A stretch of 18,297 bases of DNA from JBIOHJ01 sp044448905. Its GTDB lineage: Bacteria; Bacteroidota; Bacteroidia; AKYH767-A; OLB10. The number at the start of each line of letters is the position of its first letter. Position 1 is the stretch's first letter. The notes under the pieces are model-generated. The model did not search any database. It had not been told where the DNA came from and was given only the letters and a program-made list of their open reading frames with translations. Location: assembly GCA_044448905.1 (NCBI GenBank), contig JBIOHJ010000064.1, forward strand, positions 1 through 18,297, given 5' to 3'. The position numbers and the translations under genes were made by a program. Below, piece after piece: positions 7,178-14,322 of the stretch.

Positions 7178-9598
7178 GTGCAATATATAGGCGAACAACT
7201 TATTTGGGGCAAAATCGGGAACCTGCTGATTGTTTTAGGCTTTACTGGGGCATTGCTTTCGTGCATTGCATATTTCTTTTCCACAAAAAATCCTCTTGAA
7301 AAAAGCTGGAAAAATTTAGCACGGATATCTTTTTTTATTCACACATTTTCAATTGCAGGAATTTTTGTTGTGCTTTATTATCTTATCCTCAATCATCGCT
7401 TCGAGTATTATTATGTGTGGCAACATTCTTCAACGAGTTTGCCTCAGCGTTACATTTTTGCCTGCTTTTGGGAAGGGCAGGAGGGGAGTTTTTTATTATG
7501 GACTTTCTGGCATACCATTCTTTCGCTTGTCATAATCCGGAAATCAGGTGAATGGGAAGCACCGGTAATGATGATAATTACAATGGTACAGGTATTTCTC
7601 TGCTCCATGGTATTAGGAATTTTTGTTTTTGATTTCAAAATCGGAACCAACCCATTCACGTTATTGCGGGAGAATCCCGATTTCATAAACCTTCCATTTG
7701 TACAAATGCCCGATTACCTTCAGCGTATTGATGACGGAAGAGGTCTGAATCCATTGTTACAGAATTACTGGATGGTGATACATCCCCCAACGTTATTCCT
7801 TGGTTTTGCAACAACGGTAATTCCATTTGCATTTGCGATGGGAGGTTTAATTACAGGTAAGTTTAAAGAATGGATTAAGCCTTCTTTACCATGGACGTTT
7901 TTTGGTGTGATGATTTTAGGTACAGGAATTCTGATGGGTGCTGCCTGGGCATACGAAGCATTGAGCTTTGGAGGCTTCTGGGCATGGGACCCGGTTGAGA
8001 ATGCATCGCTCGTACCCTGGCTGACGTTAGTTGGCGCAGCTCATGTTATGATTATCAATAAAAAGAATGACGAATCACTTTTGAGTTGTTTTATTCTTGT
8101 TGTCATTACTTTTATTTTAATTCTGTATTCTACATTTTTAACACGAAGTGGAATTCTTGGCGATACTTCCGTACATGCATTTACTGATTTAGGTATGTCA
8201 GGACAGCTTTTGATTTACATGTTGTTTTTCCTTGCGTTGAGTATTTTTCTTGTGATTAAGAATAGAAAAATAATATCTGTTCGTCAGAGTGATGATAATA
8301 TTTCTTCCCGTGAATTCTGGATGTTTATAGGAATGCTGGTACTGGTAATTTCATGCATTCAGATTACATTCACCACTTCAATTCCGGTTATCAATAAAAT
8401 TTTCGGAACAAAAATGGCACCGCCTGCAAAAGCTGTTGAGTATTATAATTCGTGGCAGATCCCTATAGCAGTTGTCATTTCATTGCTTATTGGTATCGGT
8501 CAGTTTTTTAAATTTAAGAAATCAAATACTAAGGAAGTGTCAAAAAAACTTTTGGTTTCAATAATTGTTTCTGTCGTTGTTTCAGCTATAGCAGCAGTAT
8601 TTTTAAAATTTGAAAGAGTTCATTACATCGTTCTGCTTTTTACATCCGTATTTGCCATTACAGCAAATCTCGATTATATGCTGAGGATTTTAAAAGGACG
8701 GCTTCGGCATTCCGGAGCATCTGTAGCACATACGGGTATTGGAATGATATTATTGGGTGCTTTGATTTCAAACGCAAACAGCAAAGTGATTTCAAGAAAT
8801 GTTTTGAATGTTGACTTGGGAAAAGATTTTCCGAACAACGAAAACATTATGCTTACGAAGGGCGACACGCTTAAAATGGCAGAATATTATGTAACATGGT
8901 CCGGAAAGAAAAAGGAGGGGGTAAATATTTTTTATGATATAGATTATTTGAAATCAGATCATATAAGCGGAAAATTCGAAAAGCAATTTACACTTCAGCC
9001 GATTGTACAGGTAAACGAGAGAATGGGAAATGTTGCCGAACCTGCGACCAAACATTTCTTTTTTAAAGATATTTACACGCATGTAACGTATGCAGATTTG
9101 CAATCCGATGAAAGCAAAAGTGATTCAGACACCAATTACAACGCCCCGCAATCCCATAGCCTTTCCATTGGTGATACCATCAGCACTTCAAACAGCTTAA
9201 TTGTTTTTTCAGGAATCAATAAAAATGCTGACAAAAAAAAATTAGAATTAACGGATCGCGATATTGCCGTTGCTGCCCAACTTGATATATTGGATGTAAA
9301 TAAGAAGTATTATCGTTGTGAACCGGTATTCGTTATTAAGAACAATATTGCAATCTCCCAACCGGCATTGATTGATGAATTAGGATTGAAAATCCGTTTT
9401 ATAAAAATTGACCCCGAGAAAGAGAAATTTGAAATTACCATTGCTGAGCGAAAAGAAAATAAGCGCGATTTTATCATTATGAAGGCCATTATATTTCCGC
9501 ACATAAATATTTTATGGACCGGATGTATCCTGATGATAATAGGATCATGCATTGCCATCAGGAAAAGAATTAAGGAATCCGGTATCGTAAAAAATTAG
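7178..9598 (+). CDS. ccmF: Cytochrome c heme lyase CcmF (CcsA family)
   Basis: Large polytopic membrane protein that attaches heme to the CxxCH motif of apocytochrome c. It has 806 residues from a GTG start. Signature segments are QHSSTSLPQRY...FWEGQEGSFLLW (82-108), IHPPTLFLGFA (201-211, His202), the WWD loop GGFWAWDPVENASLVPW (265-281), SVHAFTDLG (331-339, His333) and SVAHTGIG (515-522, His518). These four His positions match the heme ligands known in CcmF/CcsA proteins. A long periplasmic stretch of beta-type sequence (about 540-765) precedes a final helix (about 775-793). That makes it longer than the roughly 650-residue proteobacterial form. The first Trp of the WWD motif is Phe267. A run of nine A near 9233-9241 is in frame. 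The GTG follows the AAACCGT repeats directly. Confidence 0.95.
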   Translation: MQYIGEQLIWGKIGNLLIVLGFTGALLSCIAYFFSTKNPLEKSWKNLARISFFIHTFSIAGIFVVLYYLILNHRFEYYYVWQHSSTSLPQRYIFACFWEGQEGSFLLWTFWHTILSLVIIRKSGEWEAPVMMIITMVQVFLCSMVLGIFVFDFKIGTNPFTLLRENPDFINLPFVQMPDYLQRIDDGRGLNPLLQNYWMVIHPPTLFLGFATTVIPFAFAMGGLITGKFKEWIKPSLPWTFFGVMILGTGILMGAAWAYEALSFGGFWAWDPVENASLVPWLTLVGAAHVMIINKKNDESLLSCFILVVITFILILYSTFLTRSGILGDTSVHAFTDLGMSGQLLIYMLFFLALSIFLVIKNRKIISVRQSDDNISSREFWMFIGMLVLVISCIQITFTTSIPVINKIFGTKMAPPAKAVEYYNSWQIPIAVVISLLIGIGQFFKFKKSNTKEVSKKLLVSIIVSVVVSAIAAVFLKFERVHYIVLLFTSVFAITANLDYMLRILKGRLRHSGASVAHTGIGMILLGALISNANSKVISRNVLNVDLGKDFPNNENIMLTKGDTLKMAEYYVTWSGKKKEGVNIFYDIDYLKSDHISGKFEKQFTLQPIVQVNERMGNVAEPATKHFFFKDIYTHVTYADLQSDESKSDSDTNYNAPQSHSLSIGDTISTSNSLIVFSGINKNADKKKLELTDRDIAVAAQLDILDVNKKYYRCEPVFVIKNNIAISQPALIDELGLKIRFIKIDPEKEKFEITIAERKENKRDFIIMKAIIFPHINILWTGCILMIIGSCIAIRKRIKESGIVKN

Positions 9599-9622
9599 CC
9601 AATAAACCTTTTCTGTTTTTTA

Positions 9623-9643
9623 AAACCTGCAACCTTTAAACTT
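9623..9643 (+). repeat. Degenerate heptads before the PaiB-like gene
   Basis: AAACCTG, CAACCTT and TAAACTT lie in 7-nt register, ending 3 nt before the ATG at 9647. They are less regular than the array before ccmF but alike in unit length and A/C-rich content. Confidence 0.45.
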
Positions 9644-9646
9644 CTA

Positions 9647-10279
9647 ATGTACACCCCTCAGCACAATAAAGCGCAAGATAAACAGGAGATATTAGAATTC
9701 ATGAAAGCGCATGATTTTGCTGTGCTTGTTACTTCACATGAAAATAAAATCATGGCTACCCACTTGCTTTTTTTATTTGATGGTGATGCTGAGAATTTAA
9801 CCCTTGTGAGCCATATGGCAAAAGCAAATCAACAATGGAAGCAGTTTTCGAATGCAGGAGAAGTTATGGTAATTTTCCAGGGATCTCATTCGTATGTTTC
9901 GCCATTTAATTATGAAAAAGATTTGAATGTTCCTACATGGAATTACATCGCAGTTCATGCGTATGGACTTGTTTCGGTTATGGAATCGGGTGACGAGAAG
10001 CTGAAATTACTTCATCGCCTGGTAAGCCATCACGATCCCGAGTACTTCGAAAAAAAATTCAAAACGCTTCCGGAAGATTTTATCCGAAACAAAATGAAAG
10101 GAATAGTTGCTTTTAAAATTAAAGTGACAAGACTGGAAGAGCGTTTTAAGCTCAGCCAGGATAAAACAGATGTTGAAAAGCAAAATATTATTAATTCGCT
10201 TTCTTTATCCGGAGGTAATGAAGCAGCAGGAATTGTAAGTGCCATGAAAAATTTATACGATAACGATTCTAAAAAGTGA
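9647..10279 (+). CDS. PaiB-like FMN-binding protein
   Basis: A 210-residue protein of the FMN-binding split-barrel family. It is usually annotated as PaiB or FMN-binding negative transcriptional regulator, after the Bacillus paiB gene. Family hallmarks are YTPQHN at the N-terminus, ATHLLFLFD (37-45), GSHSYVSP (79-86), VPTWNYIAVHAYG (95-107), MKGIVAFKIKVTRLEERFKLSQ (150-171) and a C-terminal EKQNIINSL segment. It is expected to be cytoplasmic. Regulatory function is proven in only a few members, so DNA regulation here is uncertain; flavin binding is the safer claim. It overlaps the next gene by 4 bp (GTGA), suggesting translational coupling. Its start follows the degenerate heptads. Confidence 0.88.
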   Translation: MYTPQHNKAQDKQEILEFMKAHDFAVLVTSHENKIMATHLLFLFDGDAENLTLVSHMAKANQQWKQFSNAGEVMVIFQGSHSYVSPFNYEKDLNVPTWNYIAVHAYGLVSVMESGDEKLKLLHRLVSHHDPEYFEKKFKTLPEDFIRNKMKGIVAFKIKVTRLEERFKLSQDKTDVEKQNIINSLSLSGGNEAAGIVSAMKNLYDNDSKK

Positions 10280-11040
10280 AAATTGTAATTATCGGCACAG
10301 GCAAGGTCGCAACTCAATTAGGCAATGCTTTAAAAAAAGCCGGGCATGCTATTGTGCAGGTGTTTGGGAGAAATATTCATTCCGCCCGTTTATTAGCCGG
10401 AAAATTAAAATCAGAATTTACTTCGGATATAAAAGCGCTCAATGCTTCATCAGATGTTTATTTAATAGCAATTTCAGATTCGGCAATCGAAAAAATAGTG
10501 AAGAAGATTCCGGTCAGTAGGCAAATTTTTGCTCATACTTCGGGGAGCATTTCAATGCAAGTTTTTGGAAAAAAATTTTTGAATCAGGGTGTATTTTACC
10601 CGCTTCAAACTATTACTACTAAAACAAACATAAATTTTGAAACAACTCCGATTTGCATTGAAGCTGCGAATGAATTTGCCAAAAAAAGATTGTTACAACT
10701 AGCCAAATCTATCAGCAGCGAGATTTATTTTATCAATTCAAAACAAAGAAGCGCTTTACATTTAGCTGCTGTATTTGCAAATAATTTTTCGAATCACCTT
10801 TTTGCGATTGCTGAAGATATCCTGGCAACAAATAATTTATCTTTTGAAATGCTGCAGCCATTGATTCACCAGACAGTTCAAAATATCAGGAGCGAATCTC
10901 CCTCCATGGTGCAAACCGGACCGGCTTCACGTAACGATATAAAAACAATACGGAATCATTTAAAGGAGTTAGATAAAAGCCCGTCTTACAGGAAAATCTA
11001 CAAGGAAATTACTGAGAGCATTATTAAAACAAAGAAATAA
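10276..11040 (+). CDS. Rossmann-fold plus DUF2520 protein, NADP-oxidoreductase-like
   Basis: A 254-residue protein starting at GTG, which overlaps the previous stop codon. The N-terminal Rossmann domain has the dinucleotide-binding loop IGTGKVATQLG (6-16) and segments such as VYLIAISDSAIEKIVKKIP and FAHTSGSISMQVF, typical of 6-phosphogluconate/pyrroline-carboxylate reductase-like folds. The C-terminal helical DUF2520 domain contains FYPLQTI (about 107-113), SKQRSALHLAAVFANNFSNHLF (about 155-176) and the TGPASRNDIKTI segment (about 215-226). The family is common in Bacteroidota, but I know no assigned substrate. NAD(P) binding is inferred from the glycine loop. It is coupled to the PaiB-like gene by a 4-bp overlap and ends 46 bp before the convergent OMP gene. 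Confidence 0.87.
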   Translation: MKIVIIGTGKVATQLGNALKKAGHAIVQVFGRNIHSARLLAGKLKSEFTSDIKALNASSDVYLIAISDSAIEKIVKKIPVSRQIFAHTSGSISMQVFGKKFLNQGVFYPLQTITTKTNINFETTPICIEAANEFAKKRLLQLAKSISSEIYFINSKQRSALHLAAVFANNFSNHLFAIAEDILATNNLSFEMLQPLIHQTVQNIRSESPSMVQTGPASRNDIKTIRNHLKELDKSPSYRKIYKEITESIIKTKK

Positions 11041-11086
11041 TATTTCAGATTTCCGAAAAGCAATGCACTATTATCAGACTTTAAAA

Positions 11087-12601
11087 TTAAAACCTGAATC
11101 CGATTGTTACCAGAATCTTGTGATCATTAATTTTACTATAAACCCCTTCCACAATTTCATCTGCCAGCAGGTAAGGACGGTAAAATTCATTTCCCGCAGT
11201 ATAGGCATATCCAATATCAACAAAATATTTTTCTTCGCGAATTCCAACTCCTCCCGAATACACAAATTTATGCTGATCGGTTTCTGTGGAGCTGAGATTA
11301 CTCTTTAATAGCCCGTCATAATATCCCACCCCTGCCCGAAAAGCAAATATTTTATATTTATACTCGGCACCTGCTCTGAAATTATGTGCCTGTGAATAAA
11401 CATTTTCTATCTTCTGATTTTCGTCAAAGAACGAATAACCATTGCCATCCAATGAGACCGCTGAATAATCCATAAATTCATATTCAAAACTCACAATGCC
11501 TAATTGTTGATTTACCAGCGCAAGGCTTCCAATTGCCTTAAAGGGTGTTGTCAGTTCGTAATCAAAAATACCTAACGGAGTTTGGTACGGTTCTAGCGTT
11601 CCCGATTCAAATTGTGAATGCATTGTTGAAATATATTCATCATGCAAATTATAATATGTGGGTGAATGGATAGCTGCGCCAATACGAACCATATCGTTCG
11701 GACGAATTATTAGTCCGAATTTTACATTGAATCCGTTTCCGCTTGTAGCAAGGCGTTGATCAAGGGAAAATGTTTTGAAATTAAAATATTCGGCATAGGA
11801 TGAATCAATACCCGGAGTAGTTTGTTCAATTGAATTATCATGATCTATTTCCTCATAAATTACATCTTCATTATACCGAAAGTAAGGAAATCCAAGGGTA
11901 ACTCCCCAGTAAATTTTGTCATTGTAATTTCCGCCAAACGAAAGCACAACTTCGCCAGCCGAACCTCGGGTTTCTCTGCTTCTTCTTTGTAGCGAACCTG
12001 CATCAGGAATCGCGCTGAAATACTGGTTTGTTGTTCCGGGTAAAGTATCAATCAAATACGTTTGCCAGCCAAGGTCGCTGGTGAAATTTGTTGGCGGGTT
12101 GCTTAATTGATCATATGAAATCCCGTTTGCAGATTCAACATATGAATCGAGCAAAGAGTTAGATTTATTTACTCCCTGGTAGCTGCTGCGGCTATGATAG
12201 CTGTTCAGCTTATTATACCCGATACCAAAGGCCCAACCTTTCCAGCCCGATTTTTTCTCTTTCGGATAGGCCCACACAAATCCAAGATTTCCGATATTAA
12301 AATTAGATTTATTATCAGTGGATTTATTCCCGAAAAATGACGTTTCGGTGGAAGTGCTTCCGAAAGCAGGAGTGAATGTAAATTCCGATTTACGGTAAAC
12401 ACCTATTCCTGCAGGATTGGTACTTAACGTGCTGAAATCAGCGCCTAATGCCCCAAAAGCATTTCCCATAGAAAGAGAACGGGCTGTAGCCGCTAACTGA
12501 ACCTGGCTATAACGCATAGCATCAATGTCGCTTTGCGCTTTAGAATGAATAACTGGGCAAACCAATGCCACTAAGAGCATGCTCTTAAGTATCTTGTTCA
12601 T
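11087..12601 (-). CDS. OmpP1/FadL-like outer-membrane beta-barrel protein
   Basis: A 504-residue outer-membrane protein. A signal peptide (MNKILKSMLLVALVCPVIHSKAQ) is followed by SQVQLAATARSLSMGNAFGALGADFSTLSTNPAGIGVY, the N-terminal hallmark of the OmpP1/FadL/TodX and PorV-like families. In these proteins the N-terminal segment plugs the barrel. The rest alternates aromatic and polar residues (FGIGYNKLNSYH, IYWGVTLGFPYF, VKFGLIIRPNDMVRIGAAIHSP, FRAGVGYYD, YFVDIGYAY) and ends in a terminal Phe (TIGFRF), the usual barrel-assembly signal. Some Bacteroidota homologues are labelled hemin receptor, but nothing here shows heme use. It probably transports a hydrophobic compound. It lies 27 bp downstream of the repeat lipoprotein on the same strand, so the two are probably co-transcribed. 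Bacteroidota often keep this pair beside proS. Confidence 0.88.
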   Translation of the reverse strand: MNKILKSMLLVALVCPVIHSKAQSDIDAMRYSQVQLAATARSLSMGNAFGALGADFSTLSTNPAGIGVYRKSEFTFTPAFGSTSTETSFFGNKSTDNKSNFNIGNLGFVWAYPKEKKSGWKGWAFGIGYNKLNSYHSRSSYQGVNKSNSLLDSYVESANGISYDQLSNPPTNFTSDLGWQTYLIDTLPGTTNQYFSAIPDAGSLQRRSRETRGSAGEVVLSFGGNYNDKIYWGVTLGFPYFRYNEDVIYEEIDHDNSIEQTTPGIDSSYAEYFNFKTFSLDQRLATSGNGFNVKFGLIIRPNDMVRIGAAIHSPTYYNLHDEYISTMHSQFESGTLEPYQTPLGIFDYELTTPFKAIGSLALVNQQLGIVSFEYEFMDYSAVSLDGNGYSFFDENQKIENVYSQAHNFRAGAEYKYKIFAFRAGVGYYDGLLKSNLSSTETDQHKFVYSGGVGIREEKYFVDIGYAYTAGNEFYRPYLLADEIVEGVYSKINDHKILVTIGFRF

Positions 12602-12628
12602 GGAGTAAGATTTTGGAGGTTAAAAAAA

Positions 12629-14134
12629 TTACCTGCGGTTTCCGCCAGAGATGTTTCTCCCGGCATTATTATTCTGGGGTTTCGGTTGAGAATACGAAAC
12701 AGCCGGAGAAGAATTATTATGCCGGGGTTTTGGAGAATATGAATAATCATTATTCTGCACATTCAGTTTTGGGCGTGGCTCCGGTTTACTGTTATAATTT
12801 TTTGGAGCTTCATAGCCCGTTGGGCGCGGGCTTGAGTTATAATTATTTTTAGGATAGGAATTATCATTTCCATCTTTACCAGGCTTCATATCCGAATCAG
12901 TTCTCGGACGTGGTGCCGACTGGTAATTACTTTTAGGAACACTGTTTTTAGGAACACTATTCTTAATACTCGGTTTTGGTTCCGTTTTAATATTATTTCT
13001 AGGCTTTGGAACCGATTCATAATTAGTATTGCTTTTCGGATTCGAATTCTCAACCGGATTATTTTTCACATCCTTAACAGTATTTGTATTTGATTTTGGA
13101 CGCGGTACCGATGTATAATTTTCAGAATTTTTAACCGTATTCTTTAAATTATTCTTAGCATCATTCTTTATTGTATTGCTGTTAGGCCTTGGCACAGAAG
13201 AATAACCGGAATTAGAAACTGTACTTATAATAGGTGGTGTCGGAGGATTGTCGGGAGCTATTGTTCTAGTATATAGCTGCGCAACAGACTGGCGGGGGTT
13301 GCCGGCATTTGCTCCGCTTGTTGTTCTCCGCGGCCCATAATAAATATCATTGTTACAACTGTTGTAATCATAGCTATTGTAGTAATACGGATTGCAGCCA
13401 TTATATCCATTGTTACAACCATAGTTACATGGATTATAACATTGCATACAACTGTTGCATCCTCCTCCATAGTAAGGATAAGGATTATACCAGCCTGAAT
13501 AGTACGGATTATAGTAACCATAATAGGGGTAACCCCAGCTAAAACTAATCCCCCAGGTAAACGGGCTGTAGTAATAAGAAGCAGGAGCCCACCAGTTATA
13601 TCCCATGTAAATACTCATTCCCCACGAAGATGCATTGCAATCATACATATAAGCATTCGTGTAATAACTATCGTAATAACCCCATCCGACCGGGTGATAA
13701 AATCTTCTCAAACGTGACGAGTATGCGTAATCATAATAATCATCATTGTTGTAATAATTATTTGTAACGTACGTATTGCCGTTGTCATCCGTTGTTCTTT
13801 CAGAATAGGATGGAGTGGGATTTGAATTTTCATTATCATATTCAAATCGCGAATTACTGCTTTCATCCGAACTTCTGTAATCTGTTTGCGGTGCAGAATA
13901 ATTATCTGGATTTGTTTGCGGTGATTGCGATTGTGCAGTCGGTGCATTTGCAGATGAAGATCCATAAACGTCATCATAACTTCTTCCTGAGCTGACTTCG
14001 CTGGTAGAAGAGCAGGAACTGAGTGCTGCAGCACAAACAACGATTGAGATTTGAAGCAGATTTTTCCCCGATGAATATCGGGATTTCACTCCCGACAACT
14101 CGGGATCTGATTTGCAAATTTTGGTGTTCAACAT
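12629..14134 (-). CDS. Tyr/Asn/Cys-rich lipoprotein with Y-x-S-x-P-R/K-P repeats
   Basis: A 501-residue predicted lipoprotein. The hydrophobic stretch ISIVVCAAALSSC ends in a lipobox with Cys41. Residues about 43-120 are Ser/Asn-rich and disordered. Residues about 121-268 are extremely Tyr/Asn/Gly/Trp-rich, with a Cys cluster at 226, 229, 232, 236, 240, 247 and 260. From about 311 to 485 a motif Y-x-S-x-P-[RK]-P recurs eight times in Asn/Lys/Pro-rich linkers (near 311, 340, 372, 404, 432, 447, 464 and 481). It is probably surface or periplasm exposed, perhaps structural or adhesive; function unknown. The first 15 codons include a palindrome pair at 14067-14105. A GTG at residue 16 would give a more typical lipoprotein signal (KSRYSSGKNLLQIS...). 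Related Bacteroidota genes next to proS were sometimes mislabelled vitellogenin-like. It precedes the OMP gene by 27 bp. Confidence 0.8.
   Translation of the reverse strand: MLNTKICKSDPELSGVKSRYSSGKNLLQISIVVCAAALSSCSSTSEVSSGRSYDDVYGSSSANAPTAQSQSPQTNPDNYSAPQTDYRSSDESSNSRFEYDNENSNPTPSYSERTTDDNGNTYVTNNYYNNDDYYDYAYSSRLRRFYHPVGWGYYDSYYTNAYMYDCNASSWGMSIYMGYNWWAPASYYYSPFTWGISFSWGYPYYGYYNPYYSGWYNPYPYYGGGCNSCMQCYNPCNYGCNNGYNGCNPYYYNSYDYNSCNNDIYYGPRRTTSGANAGNPRQSVAQLYTRTIAPDNPPTPPIISTVSNSGYSSVPRPNSNTIKNDAKNNLKNTVKNSENYTSVPRPKSNTNTVKDVKNNPVENSNPKSNTNYESVPKPRNNIKTEPKPSIKNSVPKNSVPKSNYQSAPRPRTDSDMKPGKDGNDNSYPKNNYNSSPRPTGYEAPKNYNSKPEPRPKLNVQNNDYSYSPKPRHNNSSPAVSYSQPKPQNNNAGRNISGGNRR
14067..14105. repeat. Pair of CCCGA/TCGGG palindromes in the lipoprotein 5' end
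   Basis: CCCGAT-GAAT-ATCGGG at 14067-14082 and TCCCGA-CAAC-TCGGGA at 14090-14105: two 6-bp stems, each with a 4-nt loop and nearly the same arms, 7 nt apart. Both lie inside the annotated codons before the lipoprotein signal peptide. They look like a small REP-like insertion or a structured translation-start region. Confidence 0.7.
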
Positions 14135-14233
14135 TTTAATTTGAGTTTTAAATTTGACTTTAATTTTTACCCGCGGTTTAAATTGTGTATCTGAATTTAG
14201 TTTACCAATTTTGCCCGTTCAAATTTTAGTATT

Positions 14234-14241
14234 CAAACATA
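14234..14241 (-). promoter_or_regulatory. Candidate -7 box for the lipoprotein-OMP transcript
   Basis: The minus strand reads TATGTTTG, an exact match to the Bacteroidota consensus TAnnTTTG, about 93 nt before the ATG at 14134. I see no TTG at the usual -33 spacing, so it is a weak candidate. Confidence 0.22.
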
Positions 14242-14285
14242 GTACCAAACAGGTGAAATGCATATGAAGTTTAAGTGAATGATAG

Positions 14286-14309
14286 CAACAATATTTTCAA
14301 CAATTTTTT
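14286..14309 (+). repeat. 12-bp tandem duplication upstream of proS
   Basis: CAACAATATTTT is followed directly by CAACAATTTTTT (11 of 12 identical), ending 13 nt before the proS ATG. The rest of the 188-bp divergent gap (14135-14322) is AT-rich, with no RNA gene I can recognise. Confidence 0.6.
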
Positions 14310-14322
14310 GTCAAAATAAATT

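Noticed and set aside
9233..9241. Run of nine A in ccmF as a programmed slippage site
   Set aside because: In-frame Lys codons in a full-length gene, with no alternative frame of note. Such runs are common in AT-rich DNA.
13258..14040. Long Met/Ile/Thr-rich minus-strand reading frames within the lipoprotein gene
   Set aside because: They arise from frame-shifted Tyr/Asn codons of the real lipoprotein; low-complexity shadows.
14149..14156. TAAATTTG as a proS promoter -7 box
   Set aside because: Matches the consensus but has no TTG at -33 spacing, and it would leave a leader of about 160 nt in very AT-rich DNA where such matches are frequent.
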